Below the pieces are notes generated by a model. The model saw only the letters and a program-made list of their open reading frames with translations, searched no databases and had not been told where the DNA came from. A program made the translations under genes and the position numbers. A DNA stretch of 53,784 nt from Polaromonas sp. YR568 (lineage in GTDB: Bacteria; Pseudomonadota; Gammaproteobacteria; Burkholderiales; Burkholderiaceae_C): the NCBI GenBank assembly GCA_945878995.1, contig CAMCUN010000020.1, positions 1 to 53,784 on the forward strand, given 5' to 3'. Positions 19,243 to 29,031 of this stretch are shown one piece after another (the stretch's first letter is position 1; the number at the start of each line of letters is the position of its first letter).

Positions 19243-19601
19243 GGCGGCAGCAGTTGAAGTATGTCGTTGAGCCCCAAGCGCGCATCCAGGAAAACCGCGT
19301 CGCTGACGCGCCTCCAGGGGTGCTTGCTGGCTTGGCGTTGCCGCCAATCCAAGCTCTTGGGTTGGTTGCAAAGGATGAAGCTGGGCTCTTTGGACCAGCG
19401 GCTGTTGTCAATCGCAAAGGGATTGGTGGTGTGGTGGCCGGCCGTGGACATGGGCAGGCCGATCACGATGGACGTTTTGTCATTGAAGGCCTGGGGCGAG
19501 AGCACCAGCATGGGGTGCCTGTGGCGCATCTCGTGGCCTGCCTGCGGGTTGAAATCGATCCAGATGATCTCTTGCCTGTCTGGAACCCAGGCACGGCTCA
19601 C
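19239..19601 (-). CDS. MazF/PemK-family toxin (mRNA interferase)
   Basis: A 120-residue CcdB/MazF-fold protein. [35 protein letters not shown] and [12 protein letters not shown] line up with E. coli MazF (YVPDMGDLIWVDF, HRPAVVLSP, QVKSIAWRAR), so the RNase core residues look intact. The GTG start overlaps the antitoxin TGA (GTGA), and its own stop overlaps the ruvB ATG. It sits inside the ruvA-ruvB interval. Expected role: sequence-specific mRNA cleavage when free of antitoxin. The cleavage specificity is unknown. Confidence 0.9.
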   Translation of the reverse strand: MSRAWVPDRQEIIWIDFNPQAGHEMRHRHPMLVLSPQAFNDKTSIVIGLPMSTAGHHTTNPFAIDNSRWSKEPSFILCNQPKSLDWRQRQASKHPWRRVSDAVFLDARLGLNDILQLLPP

Positions 19602-19858
19602 GGCCTGGCTCCGAATTCGGCCCCTTGCGGTGCATCTGCCATGGCCTCGCCGCCGTGCAGGGCGGGGTCGAAAGCCGCCAGCTTGTCTTGCAGGCTGGGC
19701 CGCTGTGGGGTGACCCGCAGCTCCAGGCAGCCTTTGGCCACCACAGTGGCCTGCAGCGGCGTGCCTGGCGCCACACCCAGACTCGCCATCAACTCGCGGC
19801 TCAGGCGTATGCCGTGGCTGTTGCCCCAGGCGGCGATGGTGAGTGAAGATCCGGTCAT
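19598..19858 (-). CDS. MazE-like AbrB-fold antitoxin
   Basis: An 86-residue antitoxin. SLTIAAWGNSHGIRLSRELM is the classic MazE/AbrB DNA-binding strand-loop (WGNSxxxR). The acidic and proline-rich C-terminal part (LQDKLAAFDPALHG) is the likely toxin-wrapping tail. The ATG at 19858 is preferred over a TTG two codons earlier. A well-spaced promoter overlaps a palindrome immediately upstream. The predicted transcription start coincides with the A of the ATG, so the mRNA may be leaderless. Overlaps the toxin start by 4 bp. Confidence 0.85.
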   Translation of the reverse strand: MTGSSLTIAAWGNSHGIRLSRELMASLGVAPGTPLQATVVAKGCLELRVTPQRPSLQDKLAAFDPALHGGEAMADAPQGAEFGARP

Positions 19859-19864
19859 GAGCAA

Positions 19865-19893
19865 AGTATATCCGCAGGATATCCGTCCAGCAA
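19865..19893 (-). promoter_or_regulatory. Promoter and palindromic operator of mazEF-ruvB
   Basis: On the minus strand: -35 TTGCTG (19893-19888), 17-base spacer, -10 TATACT (19870-19865). The palindrome ATATCC-GCA-GGATAT (19868-19882) covers the -10 box and part of the spacer, the expected place for an autorepressing MazE or MazEF complex. It lies between the ruvA stop and mazE, so ruvB would also be expressed from it. Confidence 0.65.
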
Positions 19894-19896
19894 GGC

Positions 19897-20469
19897 TTAC
19901 TTGGCCAGCGCCTTGAGCGCCAGCTTGATGCCCTCGCTCACGCCCACGTCGGCCGGCAAGGCTTTCAAGGCGGCGGCGGCGTCTTTGTCGCTGTAGCCCA
20001 GCGCCACCAGGGCCTGCTCAATGTCGGCGTGTGCACCGGTGGCCAGTGTCACCGGCAGGCCCAGATCGGCCCCCAGCTTGCCCTTGAGCTCGAGCAGCAA
20101 GCGCTCGGCTGTTTTTTTGCCTATGCCAGGCACCTTGGTCAGGCGACCGGCTTCTTGGCTGCTGATGGCGCGCGCGAGATCGTCCACGCTCATGCCTGAG
20201 AGCACCGACAGCGCCGTGCGCGGGCCCACGCCAGAGATTTTGATGAGCTGCCTGAAGGCCGCGCGCTCGGCCGAGGTGCCAAAGCCGTACAAAATTTGCG
20301 CGTCTTCGCGCACCACAAAATGGGTCAACAAGCTGACCTTGTCGCCCAGCGGCGGCAGGTTGTAAAAAGTGCTCATGGGCACCAGCAGCTCGTAGCCGAC
20401 GCCCTGGCAGTCCACCAGCAGCTCGGGTGGATTTTTCTCGGCCAACAGGCCAGTGATGCGTCCAATCAT
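19897..20469 (-). CDS. ruvA: Holliday junction DNA helicase subunit RuvA
   Basis: A 190-residue junction-binding protein that loads Ruv[16 protein letters not shown] is the standard N-terminus. The helix-hairpin-helix pairs are [16 protein letters not shown] and [18 protein letters not shown]-terminal RuvB-contacting domain ([17 protein letters not shown]) follows. The ATG at 20469 is preferred; a TTG two codons earlier is possible. It is divergent from phoH, with the toxin-antitoxin pair and ruvB downstream. Confidence 0.97.
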   Translation of the reverse strand: MIGRITGLLAEKNPPELLVDCQGVGYELLVPMSTFYNLPPLGDKVSLLTHFVVREDAQILYGFGTSAERAAFRQLIKISGVGPRTALSVLSGMSVDDLARAISSQEAGRLTKVPGIGKKTAERLLLELKGKLGADLGLPVTLATGAHADIEQALVALGYSDKDAAAALKALPADVGVSEGIKLALKALAK

Positions 20470-20600
20470 GGGCAAATCTTAGCAGTGCACCTTGAGCGCC
20501 GGCAGTCCAGAAATGAGCGCCCTCAGACACGACCCGCAGAAGGACAGACAATCGCCTTCCTTGGCGCGCAAAAGCGCCCGACCCCATCAGGACACACCGC

Positions 20601-21581
20601 TTGATTCTTCGCCACACCTTCACGCCCCACAACAACGCCCGCCTCACGCACCTGTGCGGCCCGACCGATGCGCACCTGCGCACCATAGAGGCGGCCTTGC
20701 AAGTGAGCATTGCCCACCGCTTTGAGCAGTTCAAGGTGGACGGCCCCAAAGCCCAGGCCCAGCAGGCCATGGAATTGCTGCAGGCGCTCTATGAAATGGC
20801 CAGCCGCCCCATTCCTGAAGAACAGGTGCAGCTGATGCTGGCGGGCGATGGCACGGCCAAGGGCGGCCACGGCGCCTCCAGCTTGGCCACCCGGCGGGCC
20901 GACTTGCAGGCGCGCACCACCAACCAAGGCCAGTACCTGCAGAACATTGCCGAGAACGACATCACCTTTGGCATTGGCCCGGCCGGCACGGGCAAAACCT
21001 ACCTGGCGGTGGCCTGCGCGGTGGACGCGCTCGAGCGCAGCTCGGTGCAGCGCATCGTGCTCACCCGGCCGGCCGTAGAAGCTGGCGAGCGCCTGGGATT
21101 TTTGCCAGGCGACCTCAACCAAAAAGTGGACCCTTACCTGCGCCCGCTGTATGACGCGCTTTATGAGCTCATGGGCTTTGAGCGCGTGCAAAAAGCCTTT
21201 GAGCGCCAACAAATCGAGATTGCCCCCTTGGCTTTTATGCGCGGGCGCACGCTCAACCACGCTTTTGTGATCTTGGACGAGGCGCAAAACACCACGCCCG
21301 AGCAAATGAAAATGTTTTTGACCCGCATCGGCTTTGGCAGCAAGGCTGTGGTCACGGGCGATGTGAGCCAGGTTGATTTGCCCATTGAGCAAATGAGCGG
21401 CTTGGTGGATGCAGAGCGCGTGCTCAAGCGCGTCAAGGGCATTGCCATCACGCGCCTGACCAGCGCCGACGTGGTGCGTCACCCGCTGGTGGCGCGCATT
21501 GTGGACGCCTACGACAAGCAGCGTTCAAGCCCTGCAGAGGTGCTGGACAAAGTCGCCTCGCCCCGCCGAGGTGGCCGATGA
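20601..21581 (+). CDS. PhoH-family P-loop protein (YbeZ-type)
   Basis: A 326-residue PhoH-like NTPase. Walker A is GPAGTGKT (126-133), Walker B is [11 protein letters not shown], and [19 protein letters not shown] is a strong family block. A KH-like N-terminal domain is typical. The start appears to be TTG at 20601 (MILRHTFTP), with AGGA 10-13 bases upstream; no ATG occurs before the conserved region. The stop overlaps the ybeY ATG by ATGA, reproducing the usual ybeZ-ybeY pair linked to rRNA maturation and ribosome quality control. Confidence 0.9.
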   Translation: MILRHTFTPHNNARLTHLCGPTDAHLRTIEAALQVSIAHRFEQFKVDGPKAQAQQAMELLQALYEMASRPIPEEQVQLMLAGDGTAKGGHGASSLATRRADLQARTTNQGQYLQNIAENDITFGIGPAGTGKTYLAVACAVDALERSSVQRIVLTRPAVEAGERLGFLPGDLNQKVDPYLRPLYDALYELMGFERVQKAFERQQIEIAPLAFMRGRTLNHAFVILDEAQNTTPEQMKMFLTRIGFGSKAVVTGDVSQVDLPIEQMSGLVDAERVLKRVKGIAITRLTSADVVRHPLVARIVDAYDKQRSSPAEVLDKVASPRRGGR

Positions 21582-22024
21582 GCGGGCTGGACTTGTCGCT
21601 GCAGTTTGGCGACTTCCCCGGCGTGGCGGCGCACAAAAAACTGCTGGGCCGCGCCAAAGTGGCGCGCTGGATCGCGCACGCCCTGCAAAGCCCGGCCGAG
21701 CTCACGGTGCGCGTGGTCGGCCTGGAGGAGGGCCAAGCCCTCAACCGCGATTACCGCCGCAAAGACTACGCCACCAATGTGCTGACCTTTGGCTACGCGC
21801 AAACGCCGGTGGTGGTGGCCGACCTGGTGCTGTGTGGCCCGGTGCTTGAGCGCGAAGCGGCCGAACAAGGCAAGCCCTTGCAAGACCATTACGCCCACCT
21901 GCTGGTGCACGCCACCTTGCATGCGCAGGGCTACGACCACGAGATAAACGAGCGCGACGCGCTCGAGATGGAAGCGCTGGAGGTGCTGCTCATGGCGTCG
22001 CTGGGCTTTCCCAACCCGTACTGA
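21578..22024 (+). CDS. ybeY: Endoribonuclease YbeY
   Basis: A 148-residue metal-dependent single-strand endoribonuclease for rRNA 3'-end maturation and late 70S quality control. The zinc motif H-x3-H-x5-H is visible in [12 protein letters not shown], and [15 protein letters not shown] is the conserved upstream block. It is translationally coupled to phoH. The 3' end faces dtd with a 21-base gap. Confidence 0.95.
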   Translation: MSGLDLSLQFGDFPGVAAHKKLLGRAKVARWIAHALQSPAELTVRVVGLEEGQALNRDYRRKDYATNVLTFGYAQTPVVVADLVLCGPVLEREAAEQGKPLQDHYAHLLVHATLHAQGYDHEINERDALEMEALEVLLMASLGFPNPY

Positions 22025-22045
22025 GCATCCGGGCTCAGTCGCCGT

Positions 22046-22534
22046 TCAAACCGGTGGCAAGGCCGACGCCAGGGCCGACGCAGGAATATGAATGGGGATG
22101 GTGACTGGTCCGTTGTTGACCAGGTGCACCTGCATGTCGGCGCCAAACCGGCCACTGGCTACAGACGGGTGCAGCAGCGCCGCCTGAGCCACCAAATAAT
22201 CATAGAGCTCGCGCCCCAGCTCAGGCGGGGCGGCGCCAGTGAAGCTCGGGCGGTTGCCGCTTGACACATCGGCCGCCAGCGTGAACTGGCTGATGATGAG
22301 CAAGCCGCCGCACGAGCCCTGCCCGTCCAGGTCTTGCAGGCTGCGGTTCATTTTTCCGGCCTCATCGGCAAACACCCGCAGCTTGAGCACCTTGGCCAGC
22401 AGCTTGTCGGCCTGCGCACGGGTGTCGCCGTGCTCGGCGCACACCAGCATGAGCAAACCCGAGCCAATGGCGCCCACCACCTGGCCTTCCACCTCCACCC
22501 GCGCCTGACTGACCCGCTGCAACACCGCTTTCAT
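22046..22534 (-). CDS. dtd: D-aminoacyl-tRNA deacylase
   Basis: A 162-residue DTD1-type proofreading enzyme that removes D-amino acids from t[20 protein letters not shown] carries the SQxT catalytic segment. NNGPVTIPI carries the Gly-cisPro cross-subunit motif (NxGPxT). The ATG overlaps the stop of the cation-efflux gene upstream (ATGA). Confidence 0.96.
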   Translation of the reverse strand: MKAVLQRVSQARVEVEGQVVGAIGSGLLMLVCAEHGDTRAQADKLLAKVLKLRVFADEAGKMNRSLQDLDGQGSCGGLLIISQFTLAADVSSGNRPSFTGAAPPELGRELYDYLVAQAALLHPSVASGRFGADMQVHLVNNGPVTIPIHIPASALASALPPV

Positions 22535-23469
22535 GGCTTGGCCTTTTCAATTTGATCCACATGGTCGTCAATGTGCGCCTCCACATCGCTGGGCAAGAGC
22601 TCAATGGTGGCGCGCAGGCCGGGCACCTCGGCCATGAGGGCCTGCTCCACCTCGCCGCGCAAAGCGGCAGCGCGCCTGAGCGACCAGTCTGGCGGCATGT
22701 GCATGTGCATGTACAAAAAATTGCGCTGGCCCGAGCGCCTGGAGCTGAGGTGGTCAAAGCGAACGGTTGGCTGGGCAAACTTGGCCAAAGTCTGGTGAAC
22801 CTGTGCCATGGCCTCGGGCTCTATGGCCTCGTCCATCAGGCCCTGGGACGAGCGCCACAGCAGCTTGAAGCCTTCGCGCAAGATGTTCAGCGCCATGGCG
22901 ATGGCCACCACCGGGTCCAGCCACAGCCAGCCCGTCAACCAGACCGCCGCAATGCCCAGCACCACGCCCGCAGAGGTCCAGACATCAGTGATCAAGTGCC
23001 GGCCGTCGGCCTCCAGGGCAATGGAGCGGTGATGCCTCGCGGCGCGCAGCATCACCCAAGCCAGCCCGCCGTTGATGGCCGAGCTCACGACAGACAGGCC
23101 CAGGCCCCAGTCAAGGCGCTGCAGCGGCTGCGGTTCCCACAAATGGGGCCAGGCGGCCCACACAATGGCGGCAGCGGCCACCACAATGAGCGCGCCCTCA
23201 AATCCAGATGAAAAATACTCGGCCTTGTGATGCCCTTGGGGATGGGCTTGGTCAGCCGGCTTTTGCGCAATCGTCACCATCCACAGGCCAAACATGGCGC
23301 TGCTCAGGTTCACCAGCGACTCCATGGCGTCGGCCAGCAGGCCCACCGAGCCTGTGAGCCACCAAGCGCCGGTCTTGAGCGCCATGGTCAGCAGGGCGGC
23401 GGCCACAGAAGCCAGCAGCAAGCGCTGGGGCGTGAGCTTGTCCAGGGACAGGGCGACTGAAAGGGTCAT
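22531..23469 (-). CDS. Cation diffusion facilitator family efflux transporter (FieF-like)
   Basis: A 312-residue inner-membrane metal/proton antiporter with about six transmembrane helices (about 18-205). [13 protein letters not shown] carries the first metal-site helix. [14 protein letters not shown] carries HxxxD of the second. The C-terminal cytoplasmic domain (about 210-305) includes [19 protein letters not shown]. The metal (Zn, Fe, Cd or Co) cannot be assigned. The cytoplasmic end [14 protein letters not shown] is His/Asp-rich. Its stop overlaps the dtd start. Confidence 0.9.
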   Translation of the reverse strand: MTLSVALSLDKLTPQRLLLASVAAALLTMALKTGAWWLTGSVGLLADAMESLVNLSSAMFGLWMVTIAQKPADQAHPQGHHKAEYFSSGFEGALIVVAAAAIVWAAWPHLWEPQPLQRLDWGLGLSVVSSAINGGLAWVMLRAARHHRSIALEADGRHLITDVWTSAGVVLGIAAVWLTGWLWLDPVVAIAMALNILREGFKLLWRSSQGLMDEAIEPEAMAQVHQTLAKFAQPTVRFDHLSSRRSGQRNFLYMHMHMPPDWSLRRAAALRGEVEQALMAEVPGLRATIELLPSDVEAHIDDHVDQIEKAKP

Positions 23470-23526
23470 GCCCTCATTGTGGTCGGGGGCAAGGCCTGTT
23501 CACAGCTGGTCAATGTCTAATGTGCC

Positions 23527-24759
23527 TCAGCCCAAAGTGACACGGGCAAATTTACGCTTGCCGACCTGCACCACATAAGTGCCCGCGTCCAGCTTGAGCC
23601 CTTTGTCGCTGACCACGCTGGAGTCCACCCGCACGCCGCCGCCGTCAATCAGGCGGCCCGCTTCGCTGGTCGAAGGCGCGAGACCCGCGCTTTTGAGCAA
23701 GGCCGTGAGGCCCATGGGCGCGCCGCTGAGGGATACCTCAGGAATTTCATCGGGCACGCCGCCTTTGCTGCGGTTGACAAAATCTTGCTCGGCCGCCTCG
23801 GCCGCCGCCTGGCTGTGAAAGCGCGCCGTGATTTCTTTGGCCAGCGCCACCTTGGCGTCTTTGGGGTTGCGGCCAGCCGCCACCTCTTGCTTGAGCGCCG
23901 CTATGGCCGGCATGGACTGGAAAGACAGCAGCGTGTACCAGCGCCACATCAGCTCGTCAGAAATCGACAGCACCTTGGCAAACATGGTGTTGGCGTCCTC
24001 GGAAATACCGATGTAGTTGTTTTTGCTCTTGGACATTTTGTCCACGCCGTCCAGGCCTTCGAGCAGCGGCATGGTCAAGATGCACTGAGGCTCTTGGCCG
24101 TACTCCTGCTGCAGGTGGCGGCCCATGAGCAGGTTGAATTTTTGGTCGGTGCCGCCCAACTCAAGGTCGGACTTGAGGGCCACGCTGTCGTAGCCCTGCA
24201 TCAAGGGGTATAAAAACTCGTGGACCGAAATAGGGGTGCCGGCCTTGAAACGGTCATTGAAGTCGTTGCGCTCCATCATGCGGGCCACGGTGTACTTGGC
24301 CGCCAGCTCAATCATGCCCATGGCCCCCAGGGGCAGGCTCCACTCGCTGTTGTAGCGAACTTCGGTTCGCGCGGGGTCCAGCACCATGCTCGCTTGCTTG
24401 TAATAGGTGTCGGCGTTGGCCTTGATCTGCTCGGGCGTGAGCGGCGGGCGTGTGGTGTTGCGCCCGGACGGATCGCCAATCAAGCTGGTGAAGTCTCCAA
24501 TCAAGAAAATCACCTGGTGCCCCAGGTCCTGCAATTGGCGCAGCTTGTTCAAGACCACGGTGTGGCCCAGGTGGATGTCGGGGGCGGTGGGGTCCAGCCC
24601 CAGCTTGATGCGCAGCGGCTGGGCGCTTTGCTCAGAGCGCTGCAATTTGCGAATCCAATCGGCCTGGGGAATGAGCTCTTCACAGCCCCGCAAGGTCACG
24701 GCAAGCGCCGCCTGGACCGCGTCTGACAAGGGGGCGGCGGATGGAAGGGGTTGATTCAT
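23527..24759 (-). CDS. tyrS: Tyrosyl-tRNA synthetase
   Basis: A 410-residue class I aminoacyl-tRNA synthetase. The HIGH-type motif is HLGH (63-66), the KMSKS loop is KMSKSKNN, and the tRNA-binding S4-like domain is at the C-terminus ([12 protein letters not shown]). The length and the TyrRS type 2 (TyrZ-like) appearance are usual for this group. The ATG at 24759 is preferred over a TTG at 24771. It is divergent from the M23 peptidase, an order recalled from other Burkholderiales. Confidence 0.97.
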   Translation of the reverse strand: MNQPLPSAAPLSDAVQAALAVTLRGCEELIPQADWIRKLQRSEQSAQPLRIKLGLDPTAPDIHLGHTVVLNKLRQLQDLGHQVIFLIGDFTSLIGDPSGRNTTRPPLTPEQIKANADTYYKQASMVLDPARTEVRYNSEWSLPLGAMGMIELAAKYTVARMMERNDFNDRFKAGTPISVHEFLYPLMQGYDSVALKSDLELGGTDQKFNLLMGRHLQQEYGQEPQCILTMPLLEGLDGVDKMSKSKNNYIGISEDANTMFAKVLSISDELMWRWYTLLSFQSMPAIAALKQEVAAGRNPKDAKVALAKEITARFHSQAAAEAAEQDFVNRSKGGVPDEIPEVSLSGAPMGLTALLKSAGLAPSTSEAGRLIDGGGVRVDSSVVSDKGLKLDAGTYVVQVGKRKFARVTLG

Positions 24760-24945
24760 AAGGGTTTTCAAGGTCGGGAAGGTATTGCCTGGCCTCAGCA
24801 GGGCCTTATAATTGACAGTTCTTTTTGTGAGGTTGACCTAACTTCTATTGTAAGGTCGTGGTTTTGCTTGGGGTTTCTTCCTCGACCAGGACCCTGAAGT
24901 CAGCCCCTCACGTCATTGACGACTTGCGCCATTGAAAGACCTGCG

Positions 24946-26313
24946 TTGAAGCCATACACCTTGTCATCGTCCGTAGACCTCGTGCTCAATTCACTGCGCC
25001 GCCACCCCAGGCGCGTGATGGCGGCACTGGCGACGGTGCTCTTGGGCACAGGCGTGACGGCGTTTGGCGTGGCCCCTTTGGCCCCCGATGCCGCCGACCT
25101 TCCCGTGGTGCAAGTGGTCGAGCAGGTGCAGCCCTTGCCCGTGCGCAGCCAGGCCGATGCCCTGCTGGACCACCGCTTTAGCCTGTACCGCACCGAAGTC
25201 ACCCGCAGCAGCGACAGTGCCGACAGCCTGCTGCGCCGACTGAATTTGGCCGACCCCGCTGCCGCCGCCTTTTTGCGCCAAGACGCCCTGGTGCGCCAGC
25301 TTTTGTTGGGCCGTGCGGGCAGAACTGTGACCGCCGAAGCCAATGACGACCAGCAGTTGCTCAAGCTGTCCACGCGCTGGGCCACCGACGACGAGAACTT
25401 TTTCCAGCGCCTGGTGATAGAGCGCAAGGGCAAGGACTTTGCTTCCCGCGTGGAGAGCGCGCCTTACACCCGCTCTTCGCGCCTGGCCACTGGCCTGATC
25501 AAAAGTTCGCTGTTTGCCGCCACCGACGAGGCCGGCCTGCCTGACTCGATCGCCACCCAGATTGCTGAGATTTTCTCTGGCGACATCGACTTTCACCGCA
25601 GCCTGCGCAAGGGCGACCGCTTCAGCGTGCTCTATGAAACCCTGGAGGCCGACGGCGAAGCCTTGCGCCCAGGTCGCGTGCTGAGCACCGAGTTCATCAA
25701 TGCAGGCAAGGCCTTGCAAGCCATGTGGTTCCGTGACGAAACCCAGCCACGCGGCCCCAAGGGCGAGGTGCGCGGCGCCTATTTCAGCCTGGACGGCAAG
25801 AGCCTGCGGCGCGCGTACCTCGCCTCGCCCATGGAATTTTCGCGCATGACCAGCGGCTTCAAAATGCGCCTGCATCCCATTCACAACACCTGGCGTGCCC
25901 ACCTCGGCGTGGACTACGGCGCGCCCACAGGCACGCCTGTGCGCTCGGTGGGCGACGGTGTGGTGGATTTCGCCGGCAGCCAAAATGGTTTTGGCAACGT
26001 GGTGTTCATCAACCATGGCAAAGGCCACACCACGGTGTACGCCCACCTTTCCCGCATTTCGGTGAAAAAGGGCGAGCGCGTGAGCCAAAGCCAGCACATT
26101 GGTGCGGTTGGCTCCACGGGTTGGGCCACCGGCCCACACCTGCACTTTGAGTTCCGCATCGCTGGCGTGCACAAAGACCCCTTGACCATTGCCAAGCAAA
26201 GCGACAGCGTGCCCCTGTCCACAGCGGCCATGCCCGCTTTTCGCCAAATGGCAGGCATGATGCGCCAACAGCTGAATGCGGCTGGCGTGATGCAGCAAAG
26301 CCGCGCCGAATAA
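24946..26313 (+). CDS. M23-family metallopeptidase (MepM/NlpD-like murein endopeptidase)
   Basis: A secreted or inner-membrane-anchored cell-wall endopeptidase of about 455 residues. A basic stretch (LRRHPRR) precedes one transmembrane or signal segment (VMAALATVLLGTGVTAFG). An OapA/LysM-like region covers the middle. The C-terminal LytM domain holds HLGVDYG (His and Asp zinc ligands) and GPHLHFEFR (catalytic HLH). The start is uncertain: TTGs at 24916, 24946 and 24961 are in frame, and no strong ribosome-binding site separates them. Divergent from tyrS. The 186 bases between them contain -35-like TTGACA/TTGACC, but I could not fix a promoter. anmK follows 7 bases after the stop. Confidence 0.88.
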   Translation: MKPYTLSSSVDLVLNSLRRHPRRVMAALATVLLGTGVTAFGVAPLAPDAADLPVVQVVEQVQPLPVRSQADALLDHRFSLYRTEVTRSSDSADSLLRRLNLADPAAAAFLRQDALVRQLLLGRAGRTVTAEANDDQQLLKLSTRWATDDENFFQRLVIERKGKDFASRVESAPYTRSSRLATGLIKSSLFAATDEAGLPDSIATQIAEIFSGDIDFHRSLRKGDRFSVLYETLEADGEALRPGRVLSTEFINAGKALQAMWFRDETQPRGPKGEVRGAYFSLDGKSLRRAYLASPMEFSRMTSGFKMRLHPIHNTWRAHLGVDYGAPTGTPVRSVGDGVVDFAGSQNGFGNVVFINHGKGHTTVYAHLSRISVKKGERVSQSQHIGAVGSTGWATGPHLHFEFRIAGVHKDPLTIAKQSDSVPLSTAAMPAFRQMAGMMRQQLNAAGVMQQSRAE

Positions 26314-26320
26314 CACTCGG

Positions 26321-27508
26321 TTGGCGCAGCGGTCGGATGCGGGCCCCGACTTGAATTCCCCTTCGCCTTCTACTGAGCTGTTCATTGGCCTCATGTCCGG
26401 CACCTCGCTGGATGGGGCCGACGGGGTGCTGGTCGACTTCAGCGCTTCGCCCCGCGTGTTGGCCTTCGCCAGCCGCGGCTTTAGCGCCGATTTTCGGCAA
26501 GAGCTCTTGGCCCTGAACACCCCCGGCCCCAACGAGCTCCACCGCGCAGCCCTGGCAGCCCACACGCTGGTGGCGGTGTATGCCGAGGTGGTGGCCGAGC
26601 TGCAAGCGCAGGCCCACAAGCTGGGCGCTGGGCCCATCAAGGCCCTGGGCGCGCACGGGCAAACCGTCAGGCACAGGCCGCAGGAATTTGGCGGCAGCGG
26701 CTACACCCTGCAATTGAACAACCCGGCGCTGCTGGCAGAACTCACAGGCCTGGACGTGGTGGCCGACTTTCGCACGGCCGATGTGGCCGCCGGTGGCCAG
26801 GGTGCGCCCTTGGTGCCCGCTTTTCATGCCGCCTTGTGGGCGCAAGCTCACCGCTCGGTGGCGGTGCTCAACATAGGCGGCATCAGCAACCTCACCTTGC
26901 TGCCGGCCCAGGGGCTGGTGCGGGGCTTTGACTGCGGCCCTGGCAACGCCTTGCTGGACCACTGGTGCCAGCTGCACACCGGCCAGCCTTTTGACCACGC
27001 AGGCGCATGGGCGGCTTCGGGGCGCATCCACCAAGGCTTGTTGCAGGCCTTGCTCGCCGAGCCTTTTTTCAGCCAACACCCCCCCAAAAGCACAGGGCGA
27101 GACTTGTTCAACCCGGCTTGGCTGCAGACCAAGTTGGCCGACTTCAAGGAACAGCTGCTCCCCGCCGATGTGCAGGCCAGCCTGACTGCCATGAGCGCGC
27201 AAGCCTGCGCCCGCGACCTGCTCACCCGGGCGCCTGACACCCACGACTTGCTGGTGTGTGGTGGCGGCGCACTCAACCGCACCCTGATGCAGCACCTGCA
27301 AGCAGCCCTGCCAGGCATCTGTGTGCGGCCCACGGACGATGCGGGCCTGCCGGTCATGCAGGTGGAAGCAGCAGCCTTTGCCTGGCTGGCCAAGGCCTGG
27401 TGTGACCGCCAGCCTGCGAGCTTGCCCGCCGTCACAGGGGCGCGTGGTGCACGCGTGCTGGGAGCGCTCTACCCCGCCAGCCAACCGACCCACAGTACAC
27501 TGCCTTGA
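26321..27508 (+). CDS. anmK: Anhydro-N-acetylmuramic acid kinase
   Basis: A cytoplasmic kinase of peptidoglycan recycling that converts anhydroMurNAc to MurNAc-6-phosphate; 395 residues from this start. ATP-site motif FIGLMSGTSLDGADG, GAHGQTVRHRP, NIGGISNLTLL and DCGPGN are all family signatures. No ATG precedes FIGLM, so the start is TTG, at 26321 or 26351; the second gives a more usual N-terminus. It follows the murein peptidase gene by 7 bases, so wall cleavage and recycling are probably co-expressed. Confidence 0.95.
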   Translation: MAQRSDAGPDLNSPSPSTELFIGLMSGTSLDGADGVLVDFSASPRVLAFASRGFSADFRQELLALNTPGPNELHRAALAAHTLVAVYAEVVAELQAQAHKLGAGPIKALGAHGQTVRHRPQEFGGSGYTLQLNNPALLAELTGLDVVADFRTADVAAGGQGAPLVPAFHAALWAQAHRSVAVLNIGGISNLTLLPAQGLVRGFDCGPGNALLDHWCQLHTGQPFDHAGAWAASGRIHQGLLQALLAEPFFSQHPPKSTGRDLFNPAWLQTKLADFKEQLLPADVQASLTAMSAQACARDLLTRAPDTHDLLVCGGGALNRTLMQHLQAALPGICVRPTDDAGLPVMQVEAAAFAWLAKAWCDRQPASLPAVTGARGARVLGALYPASQPTHSTLP

Positions 27509-27550
27509 GCCATGCACGCCTGGCGCACCTTGGCGCCTGAAGCGGAAACA

Positions 27551-27576
27551 AAAAAGGACCCTGAAGGGTCCTTTTT
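27551..27576. terminator. Bidirectional intrinsic terminator (anmK / erpA)
   Basis: AAAAAGGACCC (27551-27561), loop TGAA, GGGTCCTTTTT (27566-27576). A perfect 11-bp symmetric stem with T-runs both ways, between two convergent genes. Confidence 0.9.
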
Positions 27577-27596
27577 GCTGACTGAGGCTCAACAGC

Positions 27597-27974
27597 TCAG
27601 GTCGAAAAGCTGGAGCCGCAGCCGCAGGTGCTGGTGGCGTTGGGGTTTTTGATCACGAACTGCGCGCCTTCGAGGTCGTCTTTGTAGTCGATCTCGGCAC
27701 CCACCAGGTACTGGTAGCTCATGGCGTCTATGAGCAAGGACACACCGCCTTTGCTCAGGGTGGTGTCGTCTTCGTTGACGATTTCGTCAAAGGTAAAGCC
27801 GTACTGAAAGCCCGAGCAGCCGCCGCCTTGAACGAACACGCGCAGCTTGAGGTCGGGGTTGCCCTCTTCAGCGATCAGGTCTGCCACTTTGGCGGCAGCC
27901 GCATCGGTGAAGACAAAGGGGTCGGGCATGACGGGCATTTGTGCGGTGGAAATCTGTTCGGTTAGGGCGCTCAT
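27597..27974 (-). CDS. erpA: Iron-sulfur cluster insertion protein ErpA
   Basis: A 125-residue A-type Fe-S carrier that delivers clusters to apoproteins. Three conserved cysteines: C53 in [11 protein letters not shown], and C117 and C119 in the C-terminal TCGCGSSF. An N-terminal extension of about 15 residues ([10 protein letters not shown]) is usual in Burkholderiales ErpA. The start codon is ATG, with GAGG upstream. Lies downstream of rpsI but separated from it by a terminator. Confidence 0.95.
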   Translation of the reverse strand: MSALTEQISTAQMPVMPDPFVFTDAAAAKVADLIAEEGNPDLKLRVFVQGGGCSGFQYGFTFDEIVNEDDTTLSKGGVSLLIDAMSYQYLVGAEIDYKDDLEGAQFVIKNPNATSTCGCGSSFST

Positions 27975-28097
27975 GGCGGGCTCCTCGGGTGAGCTGAAAA
28001 TCTAAAGAGATCAATACTACAGTAATTTCATCAACCACAGGCCCTGAACGACTTCAAGGCCTTGAATGGCTCGCATGCAGGCAGAGCGCTCATCCAC

Positions 28098-28133
28098 AAA
28101 AAAGCCGCCAGGGCTTTGCAACCAAGGCGGCTT
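28098..28133 (-). terminator. Intrinsic terminator of rplM-rpsI
   Basis: On the minus strand the arms AAGCCGCC (28133-28126) and GGCGGCTT (28109-28102) enclose a 16-base loop and are followed by a T-run. Located about 45 bases after the rpsI stop. Confidence 0.75.
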
Positions 28134-28178
28134 GGGGTGCGGACAGACGCGCCAGCAAAGGCGCGCCAGCCACAGCGT

Positions 28179-28571
28179 TTAACGCTTGCTGAACTGCTTG
28201 CGGCGACGCGCAGAACGGAAACCGACCTTTTTACGCTCGACCTCGCGGGCATCGCGGGTCACAAAGCCAGCCTGGCTCAGGGCCGGCTTGAGGCTTGCGT
28301 CATAGTCGATCAGGGCGCGGGTAATACCGTGGCGCACTGCGCCGGCTTGGCCGGACTCGCCGCCACCGTGGACATTGACCATGATGTCGAAAGCTTCGAC
28401 GTTCGCAGTCAACATCAAGGGCTGCTTGACGATCATGATCGAGGTCTCGCGGCCAAAATAGGCGGCGATGTCCTTGTCATTGACCGTGATCTTGCCGGTG
28501 CCTTTTTTCAGAAACACGCGGGCGACGCTTGATTTGCGACGGCCGGTGCCATTGTTCCATTCACCAATCAT
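28179..28571 (-). CDS. rpsI: 30S ribosomal protein S9
   Basis: 130 residues, normal length. The N-terminal [17 protein letters not shown] and C-terminal basic tail ending in the universally conserved SKR-type end (RRRKQFSKR) are diagnostic; the tail reaches the ribosomal P site. Follows rplM by 9 bases in the universally conserved L13-S9 operon. Confidence 0.99.
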   Translation of the reverse strand: MIGEWNNGTGRRKSSVARVFLKKGTGKITVNDKDIAAYFGRETSIMIVKQPLMLTANVEAFDIMVNVHGGGESGQAGAVRHGITRALIDYDASLKPALSQAGFVTRDAREVERKKVGFRSARRRKQFSKR

Positions 28572-28580
28572 CTCGGCTCC

Positions 28581-29009
28581 TTAAATGTCCAACGCTTTGG
28601 GCTGTTGAGCCGAATGGGGATGCTCAGCACCACCATAGACCTTGAGCTTTTTGATCATGGCGTAGCCCAGCGGCCCTTTGGGCAGCATGCCCTTGACGGC
28701 CTTTTCCAAGGCGCGGCCAGGGTGCTTGGCTTGCATGTCGCGGAAGTTGGTGGCAGTGATGCCGCCGGGGTAACCGGAGTGACGGTAGTAGACCTTGTCC
28801 AGGGACTTGGTGCCGGTCACACGCAGCTGGGCTGCGTTGATGATGACAATGAAGTCACCGGTATCGACGTGAGGCGTGTAGATTGGCTTGTGTTTACCAC
28901 GCAGACGGAGAGCCACTTCGCTGGCGACTCGACCGAGAACCTTGTTGGCTGCGTCAATCACAAACCACTCATGCACCACCTCAGCGGGTTTAGCGCTGAA
29001 AGTTTTCAT
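28581..29009 (-). CDS. rplM: 50S ribosomal protein L13
   Basis: 142 residues, the standard length. [37 protein letters not shown] and YRHSGYPGG are typical. In E. coli L13 represses its own rplM-rpsI mRNA. Here a long leader of about 158 bases with a strong hairpin 22 bases before the ATG would suit similar control (inference). Confidence 0.99.
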   Translation of the reverse strand: MKTFSAKPAEVVHEWFVIDAANKVLGRVASEVALRLRGKHKPIYTPHVDTGDFIVIINAAQLRVTGTKSLDKVYYRHSGYPGGITATNFRDMQAKHPGRALEKAVKGMLPKGPLGYAMIKKLKVYGGAEHPHSAQQPKALDI

Positions 29010-29031
29010 GGGTGTGCTCTTGAGGGTTGAA

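Noticed and set aside
24760..24945. Defined promoters for tyrS and the M23 peptidase, or a T-box-like leader
   Set aside because: TTGACA and TTGACC occur, but no -10 box sits at proper spacing, and no T-box features are seen.
24991..26640. 549-codon minus-strand frame opposite the M23 peptidase
   Set aside because: A shadow of a GC-rich gene: the opposite strand encodes a clear LytM peptidase with catalytic motifs, and this frame shows no domain.
26009..27592. 527-codon minus-strand frame opposite anmK
   Set aside because: A composition-driven shadow with no recognisable motif, opposite a certain anmK and crossing a terminator.
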